The position numbers and the translations under genes are program-made. Below the pieces are notes generated by a model. The model made no database searches, was not told the DNA's origin, and saw nothing but the letters and a program-made list of their open reading frames with translations. Of a DNA stretch of 64,000 bases, positions 38,743 to 46,913 are shown piece after piece. The stretch comes from Pseudaminobacter sp047739745 (lineage in GTDB: Bacteria > Pseudomonadota > Alphaproteobacteria > Rhizobiales > Rhizobiaceae). Each line of letters begins with the position of its first letter. The stretch's first letter is position 1. The DNA is taken from NCBI RefSeq assembly GCF_047739745.1, contig NZ_JBLLVA010000017.1, positions 38,753 to 102,752 of the forward strand, read 5' to 3'.

Positions 38743-41700
38743 TTACGCCGCCTCTCGTTCGCCGATGCGCTGAACGGGGTAACGCTCCAGCACCTTGGCG
38801 AGGATCGCGGGGCCGGTGGCATCGGTGGGTACGAACATCCTCAGCTTCCACGAGATGATCTCGTGGAAGAGGCCGTAAGCTCGCAGGCGATCTCGCATGA
38901 CATCGGTGAAGCCGGACAATTCTATCCGGTTGGCGCCCATGACGCGGCTACGGCGAAGCTGAAGGCCTTCGGTGAGATCAAGGATGGTCTTGCCGTCCGT
39001 CAGTGCCAGAAAGGCGTCATCGGAGGTCAGCGTCGTCGTGCCGGTCGTCATGGCGCTCGCGACCCAGGCCGGGGATACGCGGCGTCCTACGATGCGTTCG
39101 CCCTCGTCGGTCTGAAGCCGGTAAACTCGTGTCGAATCAGTCGGAAGGCGCTTCCAGATCGGCAACAGCAAGCCGCTGACGACATGGATCGTGCTGTCGA
39201 CAAACTCCGGCACCTCGGCGACCTCGGCATTCCATGCCGATGTGAAAGCGGCCCGGTCCGATTCAACCCAATGGGTCTCGCCCATCATCTTGACCGGGAC
39301 ATTGTGCGCCTCCATTGGCCGGATCAGGCGAATGCGGCGCTCGATTTCGCCATCGTCGAGCATGACGCTGGTGGTCGGGATCTGCACGGCCGCACGGCCT
39401 GAGCGTTCATTGATGAGTAGCTTCGCCCGAGGATCGTTAAGCTGATCGAGAGCGTCAGCGAGGGACACTGGACGGTTGCGCTCACGCTGCGTGATCGTCA
39501 GTAGCCGGGCCTCCGCCCCGGTGGCGGCATGGACGTGGATGGTCTGGCGGTTGGTGACGACGAAGCTTTCCGCGCGCAGTGTTTCCAGGCCGATGTCGTA
39601 GTTGCCGCTGGCGATCGCGCCTTCGATCTTCGCATTGAGAAGCTGCTCAAACGCGGTGAACAACACGCCCTGCAATTCGATAGTGAGCGCCAGAAGGCGG
39701 TTGAGGAAAGTCGTGATCGGCGGGAGCTCGTCCTTGATGCCGGTGTCGTCCATCAGCTTGAGGCCGGTGGCTTCCTCGAACATCTGGAGAGAACAACCCT
39801 CGACTTTACCGCGGACCAGCAGAAGATAGAGCTGGCGCAGGGCGTCTCGGGCGTATTGGGATTCCAGATTATCCTCTGGGCGGAACAGTCCCTGGCCGCC
39901 GGTCTGGCGCTGGCCGCGCGTGATCGCGCCCAGCGTGTCGAGGCGCCGGGCGATCGTCGACAGGAAGCGTTTTTCCGCCTTCACGTCTGTCGAGATCGGA
40001 CGGAACAGCGGCGGCTGCGCCTGATTGGTGCGGTTGGTGCGACCCAGCCCCTGGATGGCGGCGTCGGCCTTCCAGCCGGGCTCGAGCAGATAGTGAACGC
40101 GCAGGCGCTGGTTCCTGGCGTTGAGGTCGGCGTGATAGGAGCGCCCGGTGCCGCCCGCGTCGGAGAAGACCAGGATGCGCTTCTGATCATCCATGAATGC
40201 GGCGGTTTCAGCGAGATTGGCGGAGCCGGCGCGGTTCTCGACAGCGAGGCGATCGACACCGCCAGGGCTTGTCCTGCGGACGATCCGTCTTGAACGCCCC
40301 GTTACCTCTGCGACGACATCGGTCCCGAAGCGCTGGATGATCTGGTCGAGGGCGCCAGGAACGGGCGGCAGCGAAGCCAGTTTCTCGATCAGGCGGTCGC
40401 GACGGGCGACGGCTTCCCGGCTTTCGACGGGCTGACCGTCGCGATAGACCGGGCGGGAGGACATGTTCCCCTCACTGTCGGTGAAGGGCTCATAGAGCTG
40501 AACCGGAAAGGAGTGGGCGAGGTAGTCGAGGACGTATTCGCGCGGGGTGATGTCGACGCGCACGTCGTTCCACTCCTCGGCCGGAAGCTCAGCCAGGCGC
40601 CGTTCCATCAGGGCTTCTCCCGTGGACACGATCTGGATCACGGCGGCGTGGCCGTCTTCCAGATCGCGCTCGATCGACCGGATCAGGGTTGGGGTCTTCA
40701 TCGACGTCAGGAGATGGCCGAAGAACCGCTGCTTGGCCGACTCGAAGGCCGAGCGGGCGGCGGATTTGGCCTGTCGGTTCAATGTGCCGGAGCCGCTGTC
40801 GCCGCCGGTGATGTTGGCGGCCTGCATGGCGGCGTCGAGATTGTTGTGGATGACCGCGAAGGCGCCAGCGTAGGCGTCGTAGATGCGCGTTTGCTCAGCG
40901 GTGAGCTGATGTTCGACCAGTTCGTATTCGACACCGTCATAGGACAGCGACCGGGCGGTATAGAGACCGAGGGCGCGCAGATCGCGGGCGAGGACCTCCA
41001 TCGCTGCGACGCCGCCGGCCTCGATGGCCTCGACGAACTCCGCACGGGTCGAGAAGGGGAAATCCTCGCCGCCCCACAAGCCGAGCCGCTGAGCATAGGC
41101 GAGATTGTGGACCGTGGTCGCGCCGGTGGCCGAGACATAGACAATGCGCGCATTGGGCAGGGCGTGCTGGAGGCGCAGTCCCGCACGCCCTTGCTGCGAC
41201 GCGGCGACGTCGCCGCGTTCTCCCTTGCCGCCTGCGGCGTTCTGCATGGCGTGGCTTTCGTCGAAAATGATAACTCCATCAAAGTCGGAGCCCAACCATT
41301 CGACGATTTGGCGGACACGCGAAACCTTCTCGCCGCGCTCGTCGGACCGTAGCGTGGCGTAGGTTGTAAACAGGATGCCTTCCGGCAGCCGAATGGCCTT
41401 GCCCTGGGCGAAGCGCGAGAGAGGCGTGACGAGCAGGCGTTCCATGCCCAGTGCGGACCAATCGCGCTGCGCGTCTTCCAGAAGCTTGTCTGATTTGGAA
41501 ATCCAGACGGCTTTGCGGCGGCCTTGCATCCAGTTGTCGAGGATAATGCCGGCCGATTGACGGCCCTTGCCGGCGCCCGTTCCGTCGCCCAGCATGTAGC
41601 CGCGTCGGAAGCGGATGGCGTCCTCGACATCTTCAGGCGCCGCCGACACAACATCGAACGTCTCGTCCACGGTCCAGGACCCGGCGAGGAAGTCGGAATG

Positions 41701-43098
41701 GGCTTCGCCGGCATAGATGACGGTCTCCAACTGGGCGTCGGAGAGGATGCCATCGGTGGTAATGGTCGCCGGCAGTCGGGGTCGGTAGCTGGGTTTCGGT
41801 GGGGCGACCGAGGCCATGGCGGCCGATTGCACCAGCTTGGTCGGGTGAGCCTGAGAACCGGGAATACGGAGCGCCTGCAAACCGTATTCTTCGTAGATCG
41901 CATCGGTGATGCGGCCGTCCTCGGCGGGCGTCCAGTGCACAGTCTCATAGGTGAGTTCGACGCCTTCGGGTTCAGCGACGGGATGCACAGGAGCGGATGC
42001 GGCGACGCGGGTGAGATAGCCGCGAACGGTGCGTGGGGCGACAGGGGGAGCCGCCGGCGCCGGGAGCGCGACCTCGACCGGCAGCCGGGCCGGAACATGA
42101 TCGCCGATCCAGCCGATCAGCGTAGCGGCATCGGGCGCGACGCCAATGGATGCCGGGAACGCGGCCGGATCATCGGCGGGTCGTTTGTCGATGACGATCA
42201 GCCGGGTGTCGATGGTCGTACCGTGCTTGGCATAGACCGAACCGTCGATCGCGGCGGTGAACACCACGCGACCATGTTCCTGAAGGCGGATGAAGGAGTC
42301 CCGCCAGGCCGGAGCATCGGGGGCAAAGTTCGCGCCGGTGATCGTCACCAGCCGCCCGCCGTCAGCCAAACGCGCCAGCGCCGAGGCGACATGGCGATAG
42401 GCGGCGTCAGCCATGCGGCCGGAGACGTTCGCCACCACGGAGAACGGCGGATTCATCAGCACGACGCTCGGTACGATGTCGGGGGGCAGATGGTCGTGGA
42501 TCTGCGCGGCATCGAACCGGGTGGCGGGATTGTCCGGAAAGAGATGGGCGAGGAGAGCGGAGCGGGTTTCCGCCAGTTCGTTGAGCACAAGCGACCCGCC
42601 GGCGATCTTGGCCAGGATGGCGAGCAGTCCGGTGCCGGCCGAAGGCTCGAGCACCCTGTCGGCGGGCGTGATCGCGGCGGCGGTCGCGGCGATCAGCCCG
42701 AGTGGGATCGGCGTCGAAAACTGCTGGAAGGTCTGGCTCTCTTCGGAGCGGCGCGTGTGGGTGGGAAGAAGCCCGGCGATCTTTGTGAGAAGCGGCAGGC
42801 TGGCGGCGTGAGACCCGGCTTTCCGGAAAAGCGCCTTTCCGTATTTGCGCAGAAAGAGAACGGTCGCAGCCTCGCAGGCTTCGTAGGCGGTTTTCCAATC
42901 CCAGGAGCCGGTGGCGTCGGATGCGCCAAAGGCGGTTTCCATTGCGCCGCGCAGCGTGGGGGCGTCAACGCGTTGGCCGCGTTCGAGATGCGGCAGCAGC
43001 AGTCCCGCCGCGATGTATAGGGCGGCCGCGGTGTTCTTTTCAGCGGCAAGTGACAACGGCGCGGTCGAAACCGCTGCGGATGCAGAAATCATGTTCAT
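38743..43098 (-). CDS. Giant methyltransferase-helicase (strawberry notch type)
   Basis: A 1451-residue protein. Residues 140-330 are a SAM-dependent methyltransferase (EPSAGTG at 151-157, catalytic NPPF at 216-219). From about 420 on is a superfamily-2 helicase of the strawberry notch type: GDGTGAGKGRQSAGIILDNW (Walker A), IIFDESHAMQNAAGGKGER (DESH near 613), then the helicase C region with ILVFSDAGGTGRSYHADL and QGLGRTNRTNQAQPPLF. Such genes are characteristic of large conjugative elements and phages; a role in DNA modification/antirestriction or DNA processing is inferred. It has a conserved structured leader (43118-43172). Confidence 0.88.
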   Translation of the reverse strand: MNMISASAAVSTAPLSLAAEKNTAAALYIAAGLLLPHLERGQRVDAPTLRGAMETAFGASDATGSWDWKTAYEACEAATVLFLRKYGKALFRKAGSHAASLPLLTKIAGLLPTHTRRSEESQTFQQFSTPIPLGLIAATAAAITPADRVLEPSAGTGLLAILAKIAGGSLVLNELAETRSALLAHLFPDNPATRFDAAQIHDHLPPDIVPSVVLMNPPFSVVANVSGRMADAAYRHVASALARLADGGRLVTITGANFAPDAPAWRDSFIRLQEHGRVVFTAAIDGSVYAKHGTTIDTRLIVIDKRPADDPAAFPASIGVAPDAATLIGWIGDHVPARLPVEVALPAPAAPPVAPRTVRGYLTRVAASAPVHPVAEPEGVELTYETVHWTPAEDGRITDAIYEEYGLQALRIPGSQAHPTKLVQSAAMASVAPPKPSYRPRLPATITTDGILSDAQLETVIYAGEAHSDFLAGSWTVDETFDVVSAAPEDVEDAIRFRRGYMLGDGTGAGKGRQSAGIILDNWMQGRRKAVWISKSDKLLEDAQRDWSALGMERLLVTPLSRFAQGKAIRLPEGILFTTYATLRSDERGEKVSRVRQIVEWLGSDFDGVIIFDESHAMQNAAGGKGERGDVAASQQGRAGLRLQHALPNARIVYVSATGATTVHNLAYAQRLGLWGGEDFPFSTRAEFVEAIEAGGVAAMEVLARDLRALGLYTARSLSYDGVEYELVEHQLTAEQTRIYDAYAGAFAVIHNNLDAAMQAANITGGDSGSGTLNRQAKSAARSAFESAKQRFFGHLLTSMKTPTLIRSIERDLEDGHAAVIQIVSTGEALMERRLAELPAEEWNDVRVDITPREYVLDYLAHSFPVQLYEPFTDSEGNMSSRPVYRDGQPVESREAVARRDRLIEKLASLPPVPGALDQIIQRFGTDVVAEVTGRSRRIVRRTSPGGVDRLAVENRAGSANLAETAAFMDDQKRILVFSDAGGTGRSYHADLNARNQRLRVHYLLEPGWKADAAIQGLGRTNRTNQAQPPLFRPISTDVKAEKRFLSTIARRLDTLGAITRGQRQTGGQGLFRPEDNLESQYARDALRQLYLLLVRGKVEGCSLQMFEEATGLKLMDDTGIKDELPPITTFLNRLLALTIELQGVLFTAFEQLLNAKIEGAIASGNYDIGLETLRAESFVVTNRQTIHVHAATGAEARLLTITQRERNRPVSLADALDQLNDPRAKLLINERSGRAAVQIPTTSVMLDDGEIERRIRLIRPMEAHNVPVKMMGETHWVESDRAAFTSAWNAEVAEVPEFVDSTIHVVSGLLLPIWKRLPTDSTRVYRLQTDEGERIVGRRVSPAWVASAMTTGTTTLTSDDAFLALTDGKTILDLTEGLQLRRSRVMGANRIELSGFTDVMRDRLRAYGLFHEIISWKLRMFVPTDATGPAILAKVLERYPVQRIGEREAA

Positions 43099-43117
43099 GG
43101 GGAGACCTCGGGAGAGC

Positions 43118-43172
43118 GGATGGATCGAGCCGCACGGCGCTCTCTCTCAACCGCACCAGCTCAAACCCATCC
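43118..43172 (-). promoter_or_regulatory. Conserved leader hairpin D (methylase-helicase gene)
   Basis: Minus strand: GGATGGGT (43172-43165) pairs with ATCCATCC (43125-43118) around inner stem GAGCTG.../CGGCTC and a GAGAGAG loop. It ends 20 bases before the ATG. It is a divergent member of the leader family at 44937, 49640 and 58423: it shares the upstream AGAGGAAGGC and the GGTTTGAG after the first strand. Confidence 0.5.
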
Positions 43173-43217
43173 CGGCCTTCCTCTGCCTCTCAAGACGCGG
43201 CATCGGTCGGAATGCAA

Positions 43218-43239
43218 AAGCGCCCCCGAAGGGGCGCTT
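43218..43239 (-). terminator. Terminator of the 43247-43891 gene
   Basis: Minus strand AAGCGCCCC, TTCG, GGGGCGCTT followed by TTGC; immediately after the stop codon. Confidence 0.75.
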
Positions 43240-43246
43240 GCCTTGA

Positions 43247-43891
43247 TCATCCGAAGCGACGACCAGTCTCGGTGAAGGTGTATTGGTTTGCCGCGATGGA
43301 ATCGTCCACGGCCTCGTCCGAGGAGAGGTGGTCGTACTCTCGTTCAAGTTGCTGGTAGAGCCAGCGGGCCAGATCGCGCAGCGCTTCGGTGATGGCCTCT
43401 TCGGCATCCGCCGTCATGTCCTGCCAGGACGGGCTGTCGCGCTCGACCGAAATCGACATGCAATATTCGTGATAATAGTGGCCGCGATGGCTGGCCTCGG
43501 CTCGAAGCTGGTAGAAGTTGCGGCGTTGCACGGCCTGAAGCCCATCGGCGATGCGGTGAAGCTCGGTGTCTTGCGGGGCGTATTCCCTGATCCTGCGCGG
43601 GGCCTCTTTCTGGTAGGAGTAGAAGGTCTCGAAGCAGGCGCCATCGCCCTGGCTCCAGAATCCGCGGAACCAGATGCAGGGGGTCTGGCGGGCGCCGCCG
43701 CCCATGAGGCGGATGGTCCGCGTCTTGAGCGCCAAGCCGAGGATTTCCGCGATCCGCTGGAAATCCTCGTAGACGGCGTCATGCCAATCGGAATCGAAGC
43801 CGCCTTCGCGATACCAGGCACGGGCTTTCTCCTTCGCCGCGTCGGAGAGCTCGTCTAGCCTGAAGACTGTGGTTTGGACGATCTCAGGCAT
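43247..43891 (-). CDS. Hypothetical protein (ICE backbone)
   Basis: A 214-residue soluble protein with many aromatic and charged residues (VFRLDELSDAAKEKARAWYREGGFDSDWHDAVYEDF at the N-terminus; CIWFRGFWSQGDGACFETFYSYQKEAP; HRGHYYHEYCMSISVERDSPSW; C-terminal LARWLYQQLEREYDHLSSDEAV). Relatives in other mobile elements are often named 'antitoxin of toxin-antitoxin stability system', without proof and without a toxin here. I start at MPEIVQ, overlapping the upstream gene by 8 bases; two upstream ATGs are possible. Confidence 0.75.
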   Translation of the reverse strand: MPEIVQTTVFRLDELSDAAKEKARAWYREGGFDSDWHDAVYEDFQRIAEILGLALKTRTIRLMGGGARQTPCIWFRGFWSQGDGACFETFYSYQKEAPRRIREYAPQDTELHRIADGLQAVQRRNFYQLRAEASHRGHYYHEYCMSISVERDSPSWQDMTADAEEAITEALRDLARWLYQQLEREYDHLSSDEAVDDSIAANQYTFTETGRRFG

Positions 43892-44300
43892 CGGGATCGC
43901 CTCCATCGAGAACCTGGGCGAGCCAGCCATCGGTGTAGGTCCATGCGATCGTTTCGCCGGTGGCGAGGTCGAGGACGTGAGCGCCGCCGCCGAAACCGTC
44001 CAATCGGGGCCGGGAGCAGGTATTGGCGTATTGGAAACCCCAGAGACCGGTCAGGCCGAATGCCGTGGCGCAGTCTTTGACGAACCGGATCAGGTTCTCC
44101 GGATCGCCTGTGACGTCGTCGCGCATCCAGAGCTGCGTGCCGCCATGTTCGGGCTGGATTGACAGGAGGAAGCCCTCGGACGGCGGGTCTTCCGATGCGC
44201 TCTCCTTGGAGAGGCGGTTGTAGAGATCGAGTGCGCGCGCGGCGTTGTCGGGCGTACCGACATCGAGCAGGCAGGAGAAGTGGGTGAAATAGTCGGCCAT
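43884..44300 (-). CDS. Hypothetical protein (ICE backbone)
   Basis: A 138-residue soluble protein, not recognised: FTHFSCLLDVGTPDNAARALDLYNRL, GGTQLWMRDDVTGDPENLIRFVKDCATAFGLTG, LWGFQYANTCSRPRLDGFGGGAHVLDLATGETIAW. The pattern suggests a compact alpha/beta fold. GGAG lies upstream of the ATG at 44300. It overlaps the next gene by 8 bases. Confidence 0.78.
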   Translation of the reverse strand: MADYFTHFSCLLDVGTPDNAARALDLYNRLSKESASEDPPSEGFLLSIQPEHGGTQLWMRDDVTGDPENLIRFVKDCATAFGLTGLWGFQYANTCSRPRLDGFGGGAHVLDLATGETIAWTYTDGWLAQVLDGGDPDA

Positions 44301-44316
44301 CTCAGGCTCCTGAAAC

Positions 44317-44340
44317 GAAAAATCCGGCGCGATGGCCGGA
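44317..44340 (-). terminator. Terminator of the 44365-44925 gene
   Basis: Minus strand TCCGGC, loop, GCCGGA followed by TTTTTCG, 25 bases after the stop codon. Confidence 0.8.
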
Positions 44341-44364
44341 CGTTGGGGTGGACGATGGTGGTGG

Positions 44365-44925
44365 TCAGGCGGCCAAAGCCAGCGCTGTGCGGGTGGGTTC
44401 GCGCCAGAACTTGTCGACCAGCCGGCTCTCCAGAATGCTGGCGCTGAAGCGCAGCTCTCTGGCGGCATCGGAATTCTGAACGGCCTCTTTGAACGCCTGT
44501 CCGCGCAGGCGGCTGGCGGTGGTTACGATCTTGCGGGCTTCGCCATCGGATGAGACGGGTTCACTCCATCGAATGATGTCGATGCGAACTTCGCCGGCAG
44601 CGACCAGGCCGCCCTCGGCGTCCAGAATGGCGACGATGCGCGGTGCGAAGGTCCAGGCGCTTTTGCCCGAGGCCCCGAAGTCCCCTTCGGCAATGCACCG
44701 TTCGGCTTCGGCGATGGCGTCACCGTGCGAACGGCGCTCAGCGATCCGAAGGGTGTGATCGAAGGAGATGGCTTCGGCGTCGGGGTCATCGTCGATGAAG
44801 GTCGCGACTCCGAAGCATGTGATGCGAAGCGGATATTTCGAGGCGCTGTGAAGGCGGGAGATCAGGCGATCGAACGGCAGTGCCTCAGTGCGTGCGAAGG
44901 TGCTGGAGTGAGAAACATAGGTCAT
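44365..44925 (-). CDS. Hypothetical protein (ICE backbone)
   Basis: A 186-residue soluble protein, not recognised: FDRLISRLHSASKYPLRITCFGVATFIDDDPDAEAISF, SAWTFAPRIVAILDAEGGLVAAGEVRIDIIRWSEPV, then a helical C-terminus (ASRLRGQAFKEAVQNSDAARELRFSASIL). The start at MTYVSH (44925) is fixed by the conserved leader, whose pairing ends 11 bases upstream. Single gene with its own terminator. Confidence 0.75.
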   Translation of the reverse strand: MTYVSHSSTFARTEALPFDRLISRLHSASKYPLRITCFGVATFIDDDPDAEAISFDHTLRIAERRSHGDAIAEAERCIAEGDFGASGKSAWTFAPRIVAILDAEGGLVAAGEVRIDIIRWSEPVSSDGEARKIVTTASRLRGQAFKEAVQNSDAARELRFSASILESRLVDKFWREPTRTALALAA

Positions 44926-44936
44926 GGTGCTGTTCC

Positions 44937-44980
44937 ACGACGAGCGGCGGGAATCTCTTTCCCGCACCTCATCCCGTCAC
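44937..44980 (-). promoter_or_regulatory. Conserved leader hairpin C
   Basis: Minus strand: GTGACGGG, ATGAGGT, inner stem GCGGGAA-AGAGA-TTCCCGC, then CTCGTCGT pairing back to the first strand through G-U wobbles. TGGA, a weak Shine-Dalgarno, follows directly, and the ATG is 11 bases on. Same architecture as leaders at 49640 and 58423. Confidence 0.7.
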
Positions 44981-45073
44981 TGAACGCCCAGCCTTCCTCT
45001 CACTCTTTCGATCTGAAGGTGCGCCCAAGGGGCGCTCGGCCGTTTCTGGAATGGTGGCGCAAGCCGGCATGAC

Positions 45074-45102
45074 AAAGCCCGGATGCGTGTCGCTCCGGGC
45101 TT
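45074..45102 (-). terminator. Terminator after the 54-residue gene
   Basis: Minus strand AAGCCCGG, loop, CCGGGCTTTG, 22 bases after the stop; GAGGCGTTTACGCCTC overlaps the stop itself. Confidence 0.65.
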
Positions 45103-45123
45103 CTGGCTTGAGGCGTAAACGCC

Positions 45124-45288
45124 TCATTGCCAGGGGTCGATTTCGAGCTGAACCATGTCCTCGTCGCCGTCGAACTCGCTCGCCACCATGGCGCTGTGGG
45201 TTCCGTCACCGGCGCGAAACACGATGATCGCGACCATCAGGGTCGAGGCGAGGCTGGCGGCGAAAGCGGTGGCATCTGCATAGGACAT
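45124..45288 (-). CDS. Small membrane protein
   Basis: A 54-residue protein: one hydrophobic segment (residues 5-25, ATAFAASLASTLMVAIIVF) followed by an acidic tail (ASEFDGDEDMVQLEIDPW). CAGGAG lies before the ATG. Function unknown; it has a long, hairpin-rich leader and its own terminator, which supports a real gene. Confidence 0.6.
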   Translation of the reverse strand: MSYADATAFAASLASTLMVAIIVFRAGDGTHSAMVASEFDGDEDMVQLEIDPWQ

Positions 45289-45312
45289 TGTTCCGGCTCC
45301 TGTCTTTTGGAG

Positions 45313-45420
45313 GCGGGGGACCATCCCCCGCCGCAACAGGCGCCCGAAGTGTCTGACCGGATCTGCAATCACCCTTGCGCGTTCGGCCTGTCCGAATCCG
45401 CAAGGGCGGCACGCTCGCGT
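45313..45420 (-). promoter_or_regulatory. Stem-rich 5' leader of the 54-residue gene
   Basis: Minus strand hairpins: GGCGGGGG, ATGG, TCCCCCGCC about 25 bases before the ATG, and CCCTTGCG...CGCAAGGG further upstream. The first is of the same kind as the ssb leader hairpin. Region 45421-45743 otherwise holds only the presumed promoter of the rightward small-gene operon. Confidence 0.45.
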
Positions 45421-45743
45421 AAGCCGACCCCTCGCGGGTTGAATGCAAAGAAGACGGATCAGACCAAGGTTGGCGAATGGAAGCGGGGGATGGTGTTTTG
45501 CCTCTGAAGGCAGCCGGATCATCAATCTCTGTGCATTGCCCCAGCTTGCGCCTGCGCGCGATGATGAAGTCGGGATGCTCGTAGGTTCGTGCCGATCGAA
45601 CACGACCTTTGGTGCGCTACGGCGGCGTATGAGGCGAAGGATATTCGTTCGAATTAATGAGAATACTATGAGGCGAGGCTTACCTCAGAATGGCTTTCCT
45701 AGACGCTTGAAGCTTTGATGCCGCCTCTAGTTGAGGTGACACC

Positions 45744-45893
45744 ATGAGCAGAAATGCACTCTTGCGGGAAACCATGAAGACGAACACGAACACCCCTTCG
45801 GCGTGGCGTATGGCGATGACCATCATCGGCGTCGCCTTTGGGGTGCGGGAAAAGCCTGACGCCCAAGACCAACGCGGCGGTCGAAGCTCATGA
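45744..45893 (+). CDS. Small protein 1 of the cold-shock operon
   Basis: A 49-residue basic protein (start MSRNALLRETMKTN; middle TPSAWRMAMTIIGVAFGVRE). GAGGTGA lies 5 bases before the ATG, the best ribosome binding site in this unit, so it is the operon's first gene. It ends in an ATGA overlap with the next gene. No family recognised; the middle is weakly hydrophobic. Confidence 0.6.
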   Translation: MSRNALLRETMKTNTNTPSAWRMAMTIIGVAFGVREKPDAQDQRGGRSS

Positions 45894-46102
45894 TGAGTGG
45901 TTATGTGACACACAGCTCGGCGAATGCGGGCGTCAAGCGACGTCGGTATACGGTCGTCGAGAAGTCCTCGGGGTGGTGCATCAGCCTGAACGGTGTGACC
46001 ACGGGAGCGTTTCCGAGCCGTGCGGCAGCCGCGAAGCTGGCCCGGAGCCTCCAGCATCAGGCCGACAATCTCAATCACGTCCAGGACCGGAAAGCTCATT
46101 GA
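45890..46102 (+). CDS. Small DUF2188-like protein
   Basis: A 70-residue protein with the DUF2188 look (RRRYTVVEKSSGWCISLNGVTTGAFPSRAAAAKLARSLQHQADN): a three-stranded sheet with a helix. Two adjacent ATGs (45890, 45893). Coupled by ATGA to the upstream gene and by TTGA to the downstream one. Function unknown. Confidence 0.7.
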   Translation: MMSGYVTHSSANAGVKRRRYTVVEKSSGWCISLNGVTTGAFPSRAAAAKLARSLQHQADNLNHVQDRKAH

Positions 46103-46182
46103 GTGAGCAGAACCGGCTGGCCATTTGCGAGGAAGATGCAGAGGTCGGCGGACTCGCCGACATTGCCGCTCGAAATAAATGA
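46099..46182 (+). CDS. Tiny acidic protein (27 residues), TTG start
   Basis: Starts at a TTG that overlaps the previous stop (TTGA at 46099-46102) and ends in a stop that overlaps the next ATG (ATGA at 46179-46182). The sequence begins MSEQNRLAICEEDAEVGG and ends ADIAARNK. The exact fit between two neighbours is the evidence; too short for family assignment. Confidence 0.5.
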   Translation: MSEQNRLAICEEDAEVGGLADIAARNK

Positions 46183-46286
46183 AACTGACAAACCATCAGA
46201 AGTTCGTCGGCGTGATGGCGATGATCATGTTCCTGCTTGTCGGCGGGGCGCTGTTCATTCTCGCGCGCCTGTTGGAATGGATATGA
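46179..46286 (+). CDS. Single-helix membrane peptide (35 residues)
   Basis: A 35-residue protein: short basic start (KLTNHQKF), one strong transmembrane helix (VGVMAMIMFLLVGGALFIL) and ARLLEWI. Its ATG overlaps the previous stop, and its stop overlaps the ATG of the cold-shock gene (ATGA at 46283-46286). Confidence 0.6.
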   Translation: MKLTNHQKFVGVMAMIMFLLVGGALFILARLLEWI

Positions 46287-46828
46287 CAAGACAGATGCGT
46301 ATGAGCGCCGTTCAGCCCGGGGATGTCCAGAAGGGCTCCGTGAAGTTCTTCAACGCTGAGAAGGGCTATGGTTTCATCGGGCCGAATGATGGCGGACCCG
46401 ATGTCTTCGTCCATGTGTCTGCGGTGGAAGGCCCTGAAACCGCGGCCTTGGACAAGCAGGATCTTGTGGAGTTCGAACTGGGCCAGCCACAGGATGGTCG
46501 GCGAAACTTCGCCCTGCGGGTAAGGCTGCTGCAAAGGGCGCGCCGACCCTCCACCGGAAAGTCGACCGGGCGGTCTTTCCGAAGCGGCAGCGGGCTAGAA
46601 GCAGCGGGTCGGGGCTCCGGCGTGGTGAAATGGTTCGACGTCAGCAAAGGCTTCGGTTTCATCACCCCGAAAGATGGCGACAAGGACGTTTTCATTCACG
46701 CCAGGGTGCTGAAGCGCGCCGGCCTGACCGATCTCATCAGCGGCGAAGCCGTTTCTTTCGATCTCCAGGTCGACCGGCGCAGTGGCCGCCTTTCGGTTTC
46801 AAAGATCATGAGGCTGGCGCCCCTGTAG
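46283..46828 (+). CDS. Tandem cold-shock domain protein
   Basis: A 181-residue nucleic-acid-binding protein with two cold-shock domains: residues 16-80 (GSVKFFNAEKGYGFIGPNDGGPDVFVHVS) and 115-178 (GVVKWFDVSKGFGFITPKDGDKDVFIHA). Both keep RNP1 (K-G-F/Y-G-F-I) and RNP2 (V-F-V/I-H). The linker is basic and Ser/Gly-rich. Alphaproteobacteria have such doublet CSPs as RNA chaperones. Last gene of the five-gene coupled unit; a shared terminator follows. Confidence 0.88.
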   Translation: MTRQMRMSAVQPGDVQKGSVKFFNAEKGYGFIGPNDGGPDVFVHVSAVEGPETAALDKQDLVEFELGQPQDGRRNFALRVRLLQRARRPSTGKSTGRSFRSGSGLEAAGRGSGVVKWFDVSKGFGFITPKDGDKDVFIHARVLKRAGLTDLISGEAVSFDLQVDRRSGRLSVSKIMRLAPL

Positions 46829-46866
46829 CAGCGATTGGGCGAGCCTTGATCTCCGATGTCGCGCCA

Positions 46867-46905
46867 AGAAAAAAGGGCTCCCCGCCTTGGCAGGGAGCCC
46901 TTCGG
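46867..46905. terminator. Bidirectional terminator
   Basis: AAAAAAGGGCTCCC...GGGAGCCCTTCGG: an 8-bp GC stem with a T-run on the minus strand, between the convergent cold-shock and 46914 genes. Confidence 0.85.
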
Positions 46906-46913
46906 TCGTCGGT

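Noticed and set aside
46103..46282. N-terminal extension of the tandem cold-shock protein starting from GTG 46103
   Set aside because: The extension overlaps two small genes linked by four-base overlaps, has no cold-shock or other homology, and ATG 46283 gives a complete protein.
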